Source: Mesobacillus jeotgali
Lineage (GTDB): Bacteria > Bacillota > Bacilli > Bacillales > Cytobacillaceae
DNA length: 64,000 bases
NCBI RefSeq assembly: GCF_002874535.1
Contig: NZ_CP025025.1
Location: forward strand, 3,839,353 to 3,903,352
Direction: 5' to 3'
Shown here piece by piece: positions 46,693-58,559 of this stretch. The notes beneath the pieces were generated by a model, which had not been told where the DNA came from, did no database searches, and saw only the letters and a program-made list of their open reading frames with translations. The number at the start of each line of letters is the position of its first letter. The first letter of the stretch is position 1. The position numbers and the translations under genes were made by a program.

Positions 46693-47582
46693 TTTATATG
46701 TCCCTGCCTTTTCTCAATATCACGGTGAGTCACACGAGTATGGTAGTCTTTTTCGAAAAACTTGGCGATGTGTTCCGCCAGTGCCACGGAACGATGCTGG
46801 CCGCCTGTGCAGCCGATGGCGATGATGAGCTGAGCCTTTCCTTCCCGCTTATAATGTGGGAGCATGAAACCTAGCAAATCTGTTACCTTTTCGAGGAACT
46901 TGCTCGTCTCGTTCCATTTTAAAACATATGTCGACACGTCTTCATCAAGACCAGTTTTCGGCCGCATGTGTTCGATATAATGCGGGTTCGGCAAAAAGCG
47001 GACGTCGAAAACAAGATCGGCATCGATTGGTATTCCATGCTTGAAACCGAAGGACATGACATTGACGGTAAAAATCGTCTTCTTGTTCACCGAGAACTCC
47101 TCAAGGATTTTTTCACGGAGATCCTTAGGCTTCATGCCCGTTGTTTTATAAATAAGCTGCGCCCTGCCCTTCAGCTCTTCCAAAAGCTCTCGTTCCAACT
47201 GGATGCCTTCGAGCGGCAATCCTGACGGAGCAAGCGGGTGCGAACGCCTCGTTTCTTTATAGCGGCGCACAAGAGTGGAATCATCCGCGTCAAGGAACAA
47301 TACCTGCGGTGTCACCCAAGAAGTTTCCGCCAGATCATCCAGCGCTTTGAATAGAGAGTCAAAAAATTCGCGTCCGCGCAAATCCATGACGAGTGCCACT
47401 TTGTTCATTTTCGTGCCAGATTCCTTCATTAACTCAAGGAATTTCGGCAGCAATGTTGGCGGCAGGTTATCGACGCAGAAAAATCCAAGGTCTTCGAAGC
47501 TCTGGATAGCGACAGTTTTCCCTGCGCCAGACATACCTGTTATAATCACGAGCTGGGTATCAGTGCTTGAACCGGTACTCAT
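46689..47582 (-). CDS. rapZ: RNase adapter / GTPase RapZ (YvcJ)
   Basis: 297 residues. Walker [19 protein letters not shown] near 16, Walker B-like region around FLDADDS, and the C-terminal family motif [17 protein letters not shown] near 255. Binds nucleotides; in E. coli it links GlcN6P to RNase E, in Bacillus it affects competence. Coupled to yvcK. Confidence 0.95.
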   Translation of the reverse strand: MSTGSSTDTQLVIITGMSGAGKTVAIQSFEDLGFFCVDNLPPTLLPKFLELMKESGTKMNKVALVMDLRGREFFDSLFKALDDLAETSWVTPQVLFLDADDSTLVRRYKETRRSHPLAPSGLPLEGIQLERELLEELKGRAQLIYKTTGMKPKDLREKILEEFSVNKKTIFTVNVMSFGFKHGIPIDADLVFDVRFLPNPHYIEHMRPKTGLDEDVSTYVLKWNETSKFLEKVTDLLGFMLPHYKREGKAQLIIAIGCTGGQHRSVALAEHIAKFFEKDYHTRVTHRDIEKRQGHIK

Positions 47583-47618
47583 TTCTCTTTCCCCCTGCTA
47601 AATTAGTCATTTATTTTA

Positions 47619-48077
47619 TCAATTAGGATCTAGCCTGTAACTGATCAGTTCGAAATCCGGTGTATAAGTGAAGTTTCCATAGATGATTCCTTGTCCATGG
47701 ACCATGTATTCAAGAATATGATAATCACCCGCTGCCATCGGCAAGTCTTTGATATCATCAAACTCATGCCATTCAAGGGTCCCTTCCTCACATTCATCCA
47801 GGTTGATGCCATCTGCCTGGGTGGCATAAAACGTGAACATCATCCATTCGGAAACGACTTGATCATCTTCCTTGATGACAAATGTGAAAATCCCTTTGAT
47901 TTGTGGATTTCTCAGGTATATTCCCGTTTCTTCTCGAAATTCCCTGACACATGAATCCTTCACGGTTTCTCCTGGTTCCATTTTTCCGCCTGGAGCCACC
48001 CACCAATTTCGGCGCGGCTTTTGCAGCAGCAAAATCTTATCATCTTTTACTAAAACACAATTCGTCACTCGCTGCAT
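47619..48077 (-). CDS. yvcI: Nudix hydrolase YvcI
   Basis: 152 residues. The Nudix box is seen as GGKMEPGETVKDSC followed by VREFREETGIYL near residues 33-55. It hydrolyses nucleoside diphosphate derivatives; the substrate is unknown. ATG at 48077 is chosen because GAGGTGG is 5 bases upstream and an in-frame GTG lies inside that site. First gene of the yvcI-rapZ-yvcK-whiA-crh cluster. Confidence 0.9.
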   Translation of the reverse strand: MQRVTNCVLVKDDKILLLQKPRRNWWVAPGGKMEPGETVKDSCVREFREETGIYLRNPQIKGIFTFVIKEDDQVVSEWMMFTFYATQADGINLDECEEGTLEWHEFDDIKDLPMAAGDYHILEYMVHGQGIIYGNFTYTPDFELISYRLDPN

Positions 48078-48360
48078 CCAATCCACCTCTTTATATGTAG
48101 GCCAACTAGGCTTTTCAAATCATCGTATGCATTTTTCACACAGAAATGGCTGCTGTTTTTCGATTATAATCCATATCAAAAAAGCAGTCCTGCAAATCAG
48201 CTCAACTTTTATTCTTTCCATTATACTATTTTTAGTTTTTCGCCACAATGAATACAAAGATGATATTTTTGTTAAGGAGTAAGGGGAAAATGCAGATTCA
48301 AAATCCGCCTTGCGAATGGTTGTTATAATCCTTTACTAAGGCCTGTTTCATTTTTATGTA

Positions 48361-48388
48361 AAAAAAAGAGCACAGGATAACCTGTGCC
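48361..48388 (-). terminator. Terminator in the trxB-yvcI gap (distal)
   Basis: Read on minus, GCACAGG-TTAT-CCTGTGC followed by TCTTTTTTTT, about 145 bases beyond the trxB terminator. No gene was found between the two. Confidence 0.75.
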
Positions 48389-48530
48389 GTCAAAGGATTA
48401 TATTTTTAAAAGGGGGTCAATTTCTACTCCTATAATACCCCATGATTGTTTCACTACTGTTACAGGAGAATTAATAAATAATTACGGTTTGTTAATTTCT
48501 CCCGAAACATGCTGTTTTTGCCATTGTATT

Positions 48531-48562
48531 GGAAAACCCGCTGAATCAGCTCCAGCGGGTTT
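48531..48562 (-). terminator. Terminator of trxB
   Basis: AAACCCGCTG / CAGCGGGTTTTCC on minus, just after the trxB stop. Confidence 0.75.
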
Positions 48563-48575
48563 GGCATTTGTGCAT

Positions 48576-49547
<972 letters not shown>

Positions 49548-49672
49548 TCATAATCCGCTAATTTTCGGTCTTCATTCGAAATTAGTATTTCCTGCCTAAA
49601 CATATCCTATAAAACAAGTGGCGCATAGTCCAAAAATATGCTTAATAAAGGTCCCTGTTCACTAAATTGACA

Positions 49673-49725
49673 AAATAAAAAGAGGGTAAACCTCGTCTGC
49701 TGATCACAGACTTAGTTCACCCTTT
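49673..49725 (-). terminator. Terminator of the TPR protein gene
   Basis: AGGGTGAAC..GTCTG pairs with CAGAC..GTTTACCCT on minus, followed by CTTTTTATTTT. Confidence 0.7.
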
Positions 49726-51233
49726 TAGATGCTGTCTTCTTCTTGAAGAAACTCGTTTGCTAAGTTTATATATTTGGACAGCGTAGATACAGACAATCCG
49801 TATTTTTTCGCTACTGCTGCTTTTGATGTCTTGATATTTCTTAGCTTATCCCAGAGATAATCAACCGCTGCGGCCCATGCTTTTTTGTTCTTAAAGTCAT
49901 AACCAGCCTCTGCTGCCTGCTCAAATACTGAGAACCACATGATGTAGACACCAGCTTCATTTTTTCCGATCGGCTGGTGGTGGTCATAAAGGAGCTTCGC
50001 TGTTTCATGCGCGCCCTTTACTTCCTCTTCCTTGCTGTTCAGTTTGCCTGAGGTTACATACGCCAGGTACGATTTTTCCATTTCCGTCATTTTATCCGTT
50101 GATGTTTCCGCTGCGAGAATTTCCTTCTTTTTCGCGGAAACAGATGTGAGGAATAGCGCAAAAAGACGCTCCTCTGGATAATCACTGTTCAACTGGTTCA
50201 GGATGGCCGAAACCTGCGCTTCGAACTTTACGCCCGGTTTATCGGCCCATGGCTCCATCCCCTCTTTTTCAGGACTGAACTCGAGTACCTTTTTCCAGGC
50301 ATTACGTGCTGTATTTTCTCTGCCGGTAAAATAAGAAGCATGAGACAGCCAGTAATAGAAAGCACCATCGCCTTCAAAACCTGTTTTTTGCAGCTTCTTC
50401 AGCCAGCGGTAAGCCAGTTCGTACTCGCCGACAAGCGCAAACGTGGCACCAAGCTTGAACTGGTGTTCAACGTGGATTGGATGAATTTTTTCAAGAGAGT
50501 CCTTAAGAATCTGGCCTTCCTTCTCGTGTCCCTGGTAATGTGCGAACACGAGGCCATTGCACAATGCATGCAGGTTGCCAGGGTTCTGTTCGAGGACATC
50601 GTTCAGGATGTCACGGGCCTTTGTTGTTTCCCCAAGGTAGAAGTACGCCAGCGCCAGGTTATTGTAAGCTGACCAATACTCCGGATACTCCTCGATGACC
50701 TCCTGGAAAATCTCGATTGCCTTCGGGAATTCACCGGATTCGAGGTGATTGCGCGCTTCCTCCTGCTTGACGATCAGGTCATCCTCTTCATAATAATCCT
50801 CATCCATCTCTTCTGCTTCCATCGTGAGAAGTTCAAGCAGGTCGCTTGCATCCTCTGCAAACTCACCATCTTCATTCAATTCCATATAAAGATTAGCATG
50901 CCTGAACGCATCCCGGAACAAGCCAAGATGTGCGTAGTTATTCGCTAAGAAATAGTGACATTCTGCCATGTTTTCATCAAGTTCTTCGAGGACCAAGTGC
51001 AAAAGACGGTTAGACTGCTGGTATTCACCCAGCTCCGACTGCACGATCGCCAGCTGGCAAACGATCATCGGCTCGCCAGGCTCAAGGTGCATCGCACGCT
51101 GGAAATACTTTTCAGCCTTTTTTAGGTCCCGCCTATGGAAAGCCTTGACCCCTTTGGCGAAGTAATATTCACCAGTAGGAACAAATGACAGCAATTGACC
51201 TTTTTGCTTCATCGCTTTAGAGTCTTTTCCCAT
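49725..51233 (-). CDS. Tetratricopeptide repeat protein YvcD-like
   Basis: 502 residues with at least six TPR units: GEYYFAKGVKAFHRRDLKKA, PMIVCQLAIVQSELGEYQQS, AECHYFLANNYAHLGLFRDA, YWSAYNNLALAYFYLGETTK, NLHALCNGLVFAHYQGHEKE and YYWLSHASYFTGRENTARNA. Between repeats two and three is a very acidic linker (MEAEEMDEDYYEEDDL). The C-terminal 60 residues (SKAAVAKKYGLSVSTLSKYI) form a likely helix-turn-helix. ATG at 51233 follows GGAGG. The position beside trxB matches yvcD of B. subtilis, whose function is unknown. The HTH suggests a regulatory role. Confidence 0.8.
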   Translation of the reverse strand: MGKDSKAMKQKGQLLSFVPTGEYYFAKGVKAFHRRDLKKAEKYFQRAMHLEPGEPMIVCQLAIVQSELGEYQQSNRLLHLVLEELDENMAECHYFLANNYAHLGLFRDAFRHANLYMELNEDGEFAEDASDLLELLTMEAEEMDEDYYEEDDLIVKQEEARNHLESGEFPKAIEIFQEVIEEYPEYWSAYNNLALAYFYLGETTKARDILNDVLEQNPGNLHALCNGLVFAHYQGHEKEGQILKDSLEKIHPIHVEHQFKLGATFALVGEYELAYRWLKKLQKTGFEGDGAFYYWLSHASYFTGRENTARNAWKKVLEFSPEKEGMEPWADKPGVKFEAQVSAILNQLNSDYPEERLFALFLTSVSAKKKEILAAETSTDKMTEMEKSYLAYVTSGKLNSKEEEVKGAHETAKLLYDHHQPIGKNEAGVYIMWFSVFEQAAEAGYDFKNKKAWAAAVDYLWDKLRNIKTSKAAVAKKYGLSVSTLSKYINLANEFLQEEDSI

Positions 51234-51452
51234 GTGATCCTCCATTCGAAAATTTGTATTGCTCAATCTCGGAACCTTAATTTGTATATAAATACACATA
51301 CAGTGTTTTATCGAAGCAACTTTAACTAATGTAGTATAACATACGGACAGAGTGTTCGAGAAGGTGTGGATTTGAAATTGTGGTGTGGGAGGTGTCCAGT
51401 GAGGTTAGTGTATGGAGCTGGGCCGTCAGTCAGTATCCATATTTTGGTTAAA

Positions 51453-51547
51453 GATGCAATTATTGATGATGAACGTGCAATTCTTGCCTGGATCGGTGCA
51501 ATTATCTTAGATGAGCGAGCAATTTGACTGATGATGGTGCAATTATC
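51453..51547. repeat. Intergenic array E: five GCAATT cores at 20-21 bp
   Basis: GCAA starts at 51456, 51477, 51498, 51519 and 51539. Most copies read GTGCAATTAT or GTGCAATTCT, with GATGATG-like spacers. The array lies in the 490-base gap between hisIE and the TPR gene; the rest of the gap (51300-51450, 51550-51700) shows no gene or structure that I recognise. Confidence 0.75.
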
Positions 51548-51701
51548 GGGTTTCAGGAAGAGAATAATTTTTCCAGATACCTTTTCTATATATATGGTCT
51601 TGTATTGGTCTATAAAGTGGAGTAATTTAGCAATTTTTCACCTTGAAGCACAAATAATGAGGAACTTACATTGTTTCCTGGTGAAAATCATGATCCATGG
51701 C

Positions 51702-51741
51702 AAAAAGAAAACCCAGCGCATTCTATTATTCCGCGCTGGGC
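51702..51741 (-). terminator. Terminator of the his operon
   Basis: CCCAGCGC / GCGCTGGG on minus followed by TTTTCTTTTTG, overlapping the hisIE stop. Confidence 0.8.
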
Positions 51742-52388
51742 TTCTTCCTTTTATTCAATATTCCTAGTACTTCTTTCAGCGGCAGCTTCTGTTCCTGCAG
51801 CAAGACCATCAGGTGGTAGAGCAGGTCTGCGGCTTCCCACTTCAACTCTTCGGAATCGCGGTTTTTGGCGGCGATAATGACTTCCGATGCTTCTTCACCG
51901 ACTTTTTTCAAAATCTTGTCGACGCCTTTTTCGAATAGATAGGTGGTATAGGCACCTTCCGGCATGTCCAATTCCCGCTGGCGAATCGTCTTTTCGAGTT
52001 CGAGCATGACGGCAAAATCGCTCAATGAGGCGAGCTGGCCATCGGAATGCTCCACCAGACTTTCTGAGCGTTCCAGAAGATTTTCTGAAAAACAGCTGAC
52101 TGCGCCTGTATGGCATGCTGGTCCGGCTGGTTCGACGAGCACCACGAGAGCGTCTCCGTCACAGTCGTATTTCATCTCGACGATTTTTTGGGTGTTGCCG
52201 CTCGTTGCTCCTTTGTGCCAGAGCTCCTGGCGGGAACGGCTGTAAAACCAGGTTTCCCTTGTTTCAAGCGACTTACCCAGGGATTCTTTATTCATGTAAG
52301 CAACAGTCAGGACCTCACGTGTCGCTGCATCCTGGACGACTGAAGTAATCAAACCATTGGAATCGAACTTCAATTCTTCTATTTTCAT
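51726..52388 (-). CDS. hisI: Bifunctional phosphoribosyl-AMP cyclohydrolase / phosphoribosyl-ATP pyrophosphatase
   Basis: 220 residues, a HisI-HisE fusion. The cyclohydrolase part (1-110) has [16 protein letters not shown], the metal-binding [20 protein letters not shown] and AVSCF; the pyrophosphatase part (about 125-220) has [20 protein letters not shown] and [12 protein letters not shown]. Two early steps of histidine synthesis. Overlaps hisF by 4 bases. Last gene of the operon. Confidence 0.97.
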   Translation of the reverse strand: MKIEELKFDSNGLITSVVQDAATREVLTVAYMNKESLGKSLETRETWFYSRSRQELWHKGATSGNTQKIVEMKYDCDGDALVVLVEPAGPACHTGAVSCFSENLLERSESLVEHSDGQLASLSDFAVMLELEKTIRQRELDMPEGAYTTYLFEKGVDKILKKVGEEASEVIIAAKNRDSEELKWEAADLLYHLMVLLQEQKLPLKEVLGILNKRKKPSAE

Positions 52389-53143
52389 CTTACGGTCACT
52401 CCTTTTTCATGGAGGTGGGATTTTACTTCTTTTACAGAGGTTTCGCGATAGTGGAAAATTGATGCTGCCAGTGCGGCATCTGCTTTTCCTTCGTTAAAAG
52501 CATCGGCAAAATGGTCCGCGTTTCCGGCACCGCCTGATGCAATGACTGGGACGGTGACCGCTTCACTCACAGCACGTGTAAGCTTTAGATCAAAGCCTTT
52601 TTTTTCACCGTCACTGTCCATGCTTGTCAGCAAGATTTCCCCTGCCCCAAGACGGACAGCCTCTTTTGCCCACGCTATCACTTCCCAATCGGTCGGTTTC
52701 CGGCCGCCATGGGTGTAAACCCGCCATGACCCGAGTTCCGGGTCGTACTTTGCATCGATGGCAACTACAATGCACTGTGCGCCGAAGAAATCAGAGCCTT
52801 CTGCGATTAACTTCGGATTGTTGACAGCCGCGGTATTCAAGGAAACCTTATCGGCACCTGAACGAAGCATCCTTTTCATATCTTCAAGTGTGTTGATGCC
52901 GCCTCCGACTGTGAACGGGATTGCCAGCTCTGACGCTACTTCCCGTACGACCTCGACCATCGTCTTCCTTCCTTCAACAGAAGCTGAAATGTCAAGGAAA
53001 ACGAGCTCATCCGCCCCTTGCTCATCGTAAAAGCGCGCAAGTTCGACGGGATCTCCGGCATCGCGTAGTTGGACAAATTGAACTCCTTTTACAACGCGTC
53101 CTTCTTTAACATCAAGGCAGGGAATGATCCGTTTGCTTAGCAT
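52385..53143 (-). CDS. hisF: Imidazole glycerol phosphate synthase cyclase subunit
   Basis: 252 residues, TIM barrel. Catalytic Asp in [16 protein letters not shown] near 11 and in [14 protein letters not shown] near 130; phosphate loops [12 protein letters not shown] and [13 protein letters not shown]. Makes imidazole glycerol phosphate and AICAR with ammonia from HisH. Start overlaps the hisA stop by one base. Confidence 0.98.
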   Translation of the reverse strand: MLSKRIIPCLDVKEGRVVKGVQFVQLRDAGDPVELARFYDEQGADELVFLDISASVEGRKTMVEVVREVASELAIPFTVGGGINTLEDMKRMLRSGADKVSLNTAAVNNPKLIAEGSDFFGAQCIVVAIDAKYDPELGSWRVYTHGGRKPTDWEVIAWAKEAVRLGAGEILLTSMDSDGEKKGFDLKLTRAVSEAVTVPVIASGGAGNADHFADAFNEGKADAALAASIFHYRETSVKEVKSHLHEKGVTVR

Positions 53144-53874
53144 CAGGCATCCCCCGCTTCCAAAGCAGATTTTACAGAAAAGCGTCCTTCATAAATGGCT
53201 TTGCCGACAATCGCACCACTGACACCATCCTCACGTAACTGTCGAAGTGCTGCTAAATCATCAAGCGAGCTGACACCGCCGGAAGCGATGACGCTTTTGC
53301 CCGTTTCCAAAGCAAGCTGGCGGGTTGCCTCCACATTCGGTCCTGCAAGCGTGCCATCTGTGGCGATATCGGTAAAAATGAAAGTCTCCGCACCGGCATC
53401 AGCAAATCTCTTGCCAAGCTCGACTGCACTTACTTCGGAGGTATTCAGCCAGCCATGTGTCGCGACATAACCGTTTTTTGCATCAAGCCCGATTGCGATT
53501 TTCGCGCCGTATTTCCTGACCATTTCTTCGGCGAACTCTGGATTGGAAACGGCAATGCTGCCAATGATGACGCGGGTTACGCCGTTATCAAGATAATGGT
53601 TTATATCAGCTTCACTGCGAATGCCGCCGCCAATCTGGACGTTGGCCCCAAGGTTCTTCGTTGCCTGAATGACAAATTTATCATTAACCCGCTTGCCGTC
53701 CCTGGCGCCATCGAGGTCGACCATATGAATCCACTCTGCACCTTCATCAGCGAATTTTTTTGCCATTTCAAAGGGAGAATCTCCATAAACCGTTTCCTTG
53801 TCATAATCACCTTGCAGCAGCCTTACGCATTTTCCGCCGCGCATGTCGATCGCCGGGTAGATTGTGAATTTCAT
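53143..53874 (-). CDS. hisA: ProFAR isomerase
   Basis: 243 residues, TIM barrel homologous to His[19 protein letters not shown] with catalytic Asp, [30 protein letters not shown] with the second Asp, and [12 protein letters not shown]. Isomerises ProFAR to PRFAR. Overlaps hisH by 4 bases (ATGA). Confidence 0.97.
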   Translation of the reverse strand: MKFTIYPAIDMRGGKCVRLLQGDYDKETVYGDSPFEMAKKFADEGAEWIHMVDLDGARDGKRVNDKFVIQATKNLGANVQIGGGIRSEADINHYLDNGVTRVIIGSIAVSNPEFAEEMVRKYGAKIAIGLDAKNGYVATHGWLNTSEVSAVELGKRFADAGAETFIFTDIATDGTLAGPNVEATRQLALETGKSVIASGGVSSLDDLAALRQLREDGVSGAIVGKAIYEGRFSVKSALEAGDA

Positions 53875-54512
53875 TCTTCTGTCTTCCTTTCTGATGCAAG
53901 GTTGGTAAAATTGCGGAGCAATGACATTCCCATATCGCTGCTTTTTTCCGGATGGAATTGCATCCCGAAGATATTGTTCCTGCCAACAATGGCCGGCACT
54001 TCAACATCAAAATAATCTCCGATTGCCACCAGGACTTCCGGATCATCCGTTTTTACATAATAGGAATGAACAAAGTAAACATAATCCTCTTCAAGTGATG
54101 CCAGCAACGGGGAGTCACCGGTAAAACGTAACTTGTTCCAGCCCATGTGGGGGACTTTATATGCTTCCCCTTCTGCTGTCTGCCCGGTAAAACGCTCCAC
54201 TTTTCCAGGAAGCAAGTTCAAACCCTTTGTCAGGCCATTTTCAGTGCTTTCTTCGAACAACAGCTGCATGCCGAGGCAGATTCCGAGCACAGGCTTGCCA
54301 GTAGCAGCGAAAGCCTGGATCATTTCCGTCAAACCTGTGCGGTCCAATACTTCCATCGCATCCCGGAAAGAACCAACACCAGGGACGAGCAATGCATCTG
54401 CTTCCATCAAATTGCCCTTATATTGTGAAATAAAATATGGCGCACCAAGCCGTTCGAGCGCTTTGCTGACGCTGAACAGATTGCCCATGCCGTAATCGAC
54501 GATGCCAATCAT
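53871..54512 (-). CDS. hisH: Imidazole glycerol phosphate synthase glutaminase subunit
   Basis: 213 residues. Class I amidotransferase: nucleophile Cys in [13 protein letters not shown] near 80 and the His-Glu pair in MQFHPEKSS near 190. Supplies ammonia to HisF. Confidence 0.97.
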   Translation of the reverse strand: MIGIVDYGMGNLFSVSKALERLGAPYFISQYKGNLMEADALLVPGVGSFRDAMEVLDRTGLTEMIQAFAATGKPVLGICLGMQLLFEESTENGLTKGLNLLPGKVERFTGQTAEGEAYKVPHMGWNKLRFTGDSPLLASLEEDYVYFVHSYYVKTDDPEVLVAIGDYFDVEVPAIVGRNNIFGMQFHPEKSSDMGMSLLRNFTNLASERKTEE

Positions 54513-54588
54513 GAGTTAACTTCCTTCCTTTTTACAGTGTTCGTTTTCTGTAAGCGTATCTCCCTTTCGTACTACATTTACCGCTCTC

Positions 54589-55176
54589 TTACAACATCCC
54601 TTTCGTTGAAGGAACACCCTTTACCCGCGGGTCGATGGTCGTTGCTTCATCAAGCGCACGGCCCAAAGCTTTGAATACCGCCTCAATCATGTGGTGAGTA
54701 TTTTTTCCGTAGTGGACGATGACATGCAGGTTAATTCTAGCTTCAAGCGCCAGCTTCCACAGAAATTCGTGGACTAGCTCGACATCGAAAGTGCCAACCT
54801 GCTGGGCAGGGAATTCTGCGCGCATTTCGAGGTGCGGGCGGTTGCTAAGATCGACGACGACCTGAGCCAGTGCCTCATCCATTGGGACAAAAGCGTTTCC
54901 GTATCGTTTGATTCCTTTTTTATCGCCAAGTGCTTCTCGAAGCGCCTGTCCGATACAGATGCCGATATCTTCGGTTGTATGGTGGCCATCCACCTCAACG
55001 TCTCCCTTCGCATCCACCTTCAAATCAAACTGGCCATGCTTTGCGAATAAATCGAGCATATGAGAAAGAAAAGGCACTCCAGTTTCCAGTTCCGATTTTC
55101 CCTCTCCATCGATGCTAAAATCCAGATCTATTTTTGTTTCATTCGTATATCTATTCACCGTTGCGGTGCGTTCCAT
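54589..55176 (-). CDS. hisB: Imidazoleglycerol-phosphate dehydratase
   Basis: 195 residues. Two His-rich metal motifs, DGHHTTEDIGICIGQAL and YGKNTHHMIEAVFKALG, plus GVPFLSHMLDLFAKHGQFD. Monofunctional, without the phosphatase domain, as usual in Firmicutes. ATG at 55176 follows GGAGGG; the frame to 55191 is a shadow of that site. 76 bases separate it from hisH, the loosest junction in the operon. Confidence 0.97.
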   Translation of the reverse strand: MERTATVNRYTNETKIDLDFSIDGEGKSELETGVPFLSHMLDLFAKHGQFDLKVDAKGDVEVDGHHTTEDIGICIGQALREALGDKKGIKRYGNAFVPMDEALAQVVVDLSNRPHLEMRAEFPAQQVGTFDVELVHEFLWKLALEARINLHVIVHYGKNTHHMIEAVFKALGRALDEATTIDPRVKGVPSTKGML

Positions 55177-55200
55177 AAGATTTCCCTCCATCCACTTTCA

Positions 55201-56469
55201 TTACAATTTAAGTCTTGCTTCCACAGCCCGGGCGTGGGCTTCCAACCCTTCAAGCCTGGCAAACTCGGCGATTTTTGCACCGTTATCGTTCATCGCTTTC
55301 TCGCTGTATAGGATGATGCTGGACTTCTTTTGGAAATCCTCGACGCTCAACGGGCTTGAAAAGCGCGCTGTCCCGTTTGTTGGCAGCACATGGTTCGGTC
55401 CGGCAAAATAATCACCTACAGGCTCTGAGCTGTATCTCCCCAGGAAAATCGCGCCGGCGTGCTTTATTTTACCGAGCAGTTCCATCGGATTCTCCGTGAC
55501 GATTTCAAGATGCTCCGGTGCAAGCTGGTTGATTGCACTGACTGCTTCATCCATATCAGCTGCCACATAAATCGCCCCGAAGTTTTCGATTGCCTGTGTG
55601 GCGATTTCTTTTCTCGGCAATTGCGAAAGCTGCTTATACACTTCATTTTGAACGTCTTCCGCAAGCGTACGGGATGTTGTCACTAAGACCGCACATGCCC
55701 GCGTGTCATGCTCTGCCTGGGAAAGCAGGTCTGCCGCAATTTCATTGGCACGGGCTGTTTCGTCAGCGAGAATACCAATCTCGCTTGGTCCAGCAATCAT
55801 ATCAATTGCGACGTCACCGAATACTTCACGCTTGGCCAGGGCGACATAAATGTTTCCCGGACCAGTGATTTTATCGACCGAATCGATTGTTTCTGTTCCA
55901 TATGCAAGGGCGGCAATTGCCTGGGCCCCGCCGATCTTATAGATCTCTTTTACCCCTGCGATATCTGCGGCAACTAGCACGCCTGCCGGTAGCTTCCCGT
56001 CCCGGCCTGGCGGTGATACCATGACGATCCGCTCGACACCCGCGGTTTTTGCCGGGATGACATTCATTAAAACCGAGGATGGATAAGCAGCCGTTCCGCC
56101 AGGCACATATACACCGACAGAATCCAGTGGCGTCACCTTTTGGCCAAGCATTGTGCCATTTTCCTCCGTCGTCATCCAGGATGGACGCAGCTGTTTTTCA
56201 TGGTATTTACGTATATTGGCGGCAGCCTCAGTAATGATATCGACAAGCTGATTGCTGACATTTTTATAGGCTTCAGAAATTTCATTATCCGTCACCAGAA
56301 ATTCATCTAGCACAACAGAATCAAATTTTTCAGTAAAAATTCTGAGTGCCTGGTCGCCGGAAGCACGGACTTCGGCAATAATTGCCTGCACGGCTTTCCG
56401 CTGCTCTTCGGTTCCGCCATCAACGGTCCGTTTTAATGACAAGCTTCCATCTATCTGTAAAATATCCAT
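55201..56469 (-). CDS. hisD: Histidinol dehydrogenase
   Basis: 422 residues. [84 protein letters not shown] and the C-terminal [19 protein letters not shown] cover NAD, zinc and active-site regions. Last two oxidation steps to histidine. Confidence 0.97.
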   Translation of the reverse strand: MDILQIDGSLSLKRTVDGGTEEQRKAVQAIIAEVRASGDQALRIFTEKFDSVVLDEFLVTDNEISEAYKNVSNQLVDIITEAAANIRKYHEKQLRPSWMTTEENGTMLGQKVTPLDSVGVYVPGGTAAYPSSVLMNVIPAKTAGVERIVMVSPPGRDGKLPAGVLVAADIAGVKEIYKIGGAQAIAALAYGTETIDSVDKITGPGNIYVALAKREVFGDVAIDMIAGPSEIGILADETARANEIAADLLSQAEHDTRACAVLVTTSRTLAEDVQNEVYKQLSQLPRKEIATQAIENFGAIYVAADMDEAVSAINQLAPEHLEIVTENPMELLGKIKHAGAIFLGRYSSEPVGDYFAGPNHVLPTNGTARFSSPLSVEDFQKKSSIILYSEKAMNDNGAKIAEFARLEGLEAHARAVEARLKL

Positions 56470-56498
56470 CGGGAATCAAATCCTTTCAGATTCACAAT

Positions 56499-57122
56499 CT
56501 ATATCACTTCGTTCAGCCTTTTAACCAGCTCGCTGATCCGCTCATCCTTGATCCGGTAGCTGACTGGATTGACAATCAATCTCGATGTCACGTTTGTAAT
56601 CGTTTCGTACTCCACAAGACCATTTTCCTTCAAGGTCCTTCCGGTTGAAACGATGTCGACAATCCTGTCGGCGAGTCCGATTAATGGCGCAAGCTCGATT
56701 GATCCGTTCAATTTGATGATTTCTACCTGCTCGCCCTGTTCACGGAAATAGGCTGCCGCGATATTCGGGTACTTCGTCGCAATTTTCGGGGCGACATCAT
56801 TCATTTTTGTATCAGGAAGTCCCGCGACGGCAAGATAGCAGCCGCTGATTTTTAAATCCAGCAGCTCATACACATCCCGTTCTTCCTCAAGCAAGACGTC
56901 TTTTCCGGCAATCCCGAGATCAGCGACACCATGTTCAACGTATGTAGCTACATCCATCGGCTTTGCTAAGATGAAGCGGAAATTTTCCTCTTCAACATCG
57001 ATAATCAACTTGCGGGAATCATCAAATTCAGGAGGCAAATCAAAGCCCGCGCTGCGCAACAGATCAACAGCTTCGGTAAAAATCCTGCCCTTTGGCATCG
57101 CGATGGTCAGTTGTTCATTCAT
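56499..57122 (-). CDS. hisG: ATP phosphoribosyltransferase, short form
   Basis: 207 residues, the short HisG lacking the C-terminal regulatory domain; [20 protein letters not shown] and [20 protein letters not shown] (PRPP loop) are present. It needs HisZ as regulatory partner, encoded just upstream and overlapping by 4 bases. ATG at 57122 follows GGAGGG. Confidence 0.96.
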   Translation of the reverse strand: MNEQLTIAMPKGRIFTEAVDLLRSAGFDLPPEFDDSRKLIIDVEEENFRFILAKPMDVATYVEHGVADLGIAGKDVLLEEERDVYELLDLKISGCYLAVAGLPDTKMNDVAPKIATKYPNIAAAYFREQGEQVEIIKLNGSIELAPLIGLADRIVDIVSTGRTLKENGLVEYETITNVTSRLIVNPVSYRIKDERISELVKRLNEVI

Positions 57123-58294
57123 CGAACTCCCTCCTTCCCAACAAGGTAAACGACATTTGCAAAAGTATCGGAGCAAGCATCAAGATTACGTACAGAGCTG
57201 ATGTCCTGGAGGATGACCCGTTCCCCGTCTTCCCTGCGCTGTGCTGCAAGCTGGTAAGCCTCTTTTCTTCTTTCTGGGCTGAAAAGAATGCAAATGACAG
57301 GCTCGGGTTCACCAAGGTTGCCGAGACTTTCAAGCAGTCGGTCGAGCCTGATCGCAAATCCTGTTGCGCCTGTCGATTTCCCGAATTTCTCGAGCAGTCT
57401 GTCATAACGGCCCCCATTGCCGATTGGGAAGCCAACCATACCTGCGTATACCTCAAATAAAATGCCTGTATAATAGCTCATGTGGCTGACAATCGTTAGG
57501 TCAAATTTAATCCGGCTGCTTTCACCAAAGTCTTCGATGATATTCCAGAGCAGCTTCAATTCATCAAGTGCTGCCCTTCCTTTTCCGTTTTCGACCAGTT
57601 CGGATGCCTTGTCGATCACTTCCGGACCGCCGCGCAGTTCAAGGAAAGCCAAGAGTCTTTGCGAATCGATTGATGACAGCGGCAGTCCTTTGACATGCTC
57701 ACGGTACCCAACATAATTTTTCTCATATAAAAATTTCGTCAGTTCTCTGGCTCGCTCCTCTGTGCCAAGAATCTGAACAAACAATTCGTTGACAAAGCCA
57801 ACATGCCCTACAGAAAGCTGAAACTGTTCCAAACCAGCTTTTTTCAGTGAGGAAATCGCCAGCGAGATCATCTCGCCATCCGCGCTGACAGACTCGTCGC
57901 CAATACATTCGACACCAATCTGCTCAAATTCCGCCGGCCTGCCGCCTTCGCGCTGCTGGGCCCGGTATACATTTGCTGAATAGGCAAGTCTCAATGGAAC
58001 CTGGTCTTTGAATAATTTTGACGCCGCGACCCTGGCAATCGGCGCGGTCATATCAGGACGCAGTACAAGCGTATGCCCCTGCTGGTCCAACAGCTTGAAC
58101 AGCTGCTGATCCAGAATCGCCGAAGCCGTTCCGACCGTTTCGTAATATTCCAGCGCAGGCGTTTCGATAAATTGAAAACCCCATTGCTTCATTTCTTTTT
58201 CAATTGAGCTGCGGACTTTTTCCTTCGCTTCATATAATTCTGGAAGTGTATCCCGCATGCCAAGCGGCTTTTCAAACATGAATAATCTGCTCAT
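57119..58294 (-). CDS. hisZ: ATP phosphoribosyltransferase regulatory subunit HisZ
   Basis: 391 residues, as in B. subtilis. HisRS-like catalytic fold without aminoacylation function: [56 protein letters not shown] and [18 protein letters not shown]. It confers histidine feedback on short HisG. ATG at 58294 follows GAGGGTG. First gene of the his operon; the promoter lies in 58295-58480, with no T-box visible. Confidence 0.95.
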   Translation of the reverse strand: MSRLFMFEKPLGMRDTLPELYEAKEKVRSSIEKEMKQWGFQFIETPALEYYETVGTASAILDQQLFKLLDQQGHTLVLRPDMTAPIARVAASKLFKDQVPLRLAYSANVYRAQQREGGRPAEFEQIGVECIGDESVSADGEMISLAISSLKKAGLEQFQLSVGHVGFVNELFVQILGTEERARELTKFLYEKNYVGYREHVKGLPLSSIDSQRLLAFLELRGGPEVIDKASELVENGKGRAALDELKLLWNIIEDFGESSRIKFDLTIVSHMSYYTGILFEVYAGMVGFPIGNGGRYDRLLEKFGKSTGATGFAIRLDRLLESLGNLGEPEPVICILFSPERRKEAYQLAAQRREDGERVILQDISSVRNLDACSDTFANVVYLVGKEGVR

Positions 58295-58559
58295 TGATTT
58301 CACCCTCTTCGTTGCTGGTGTTTTTATCTTTCTACCCAAAAAAGCTGAGTTTTAATTATCTAAATCCTTTAGTTCGCTAATATGGTAACAAGATGAAGTT
58401 ATATGTAGTTTAACGTTCATTTTATTATCCGTCAACCATTAGCTCTTCATGTTTGCTTTTTAAAATGGAGCTGGTAGAATGGTGGCAATCAGAAAAGTGG
58501 AAACAGCGACAAAAGTTGGCGCTAAGCGTTTTTTTCACTATTTAAGGAGGCTGGGTACA

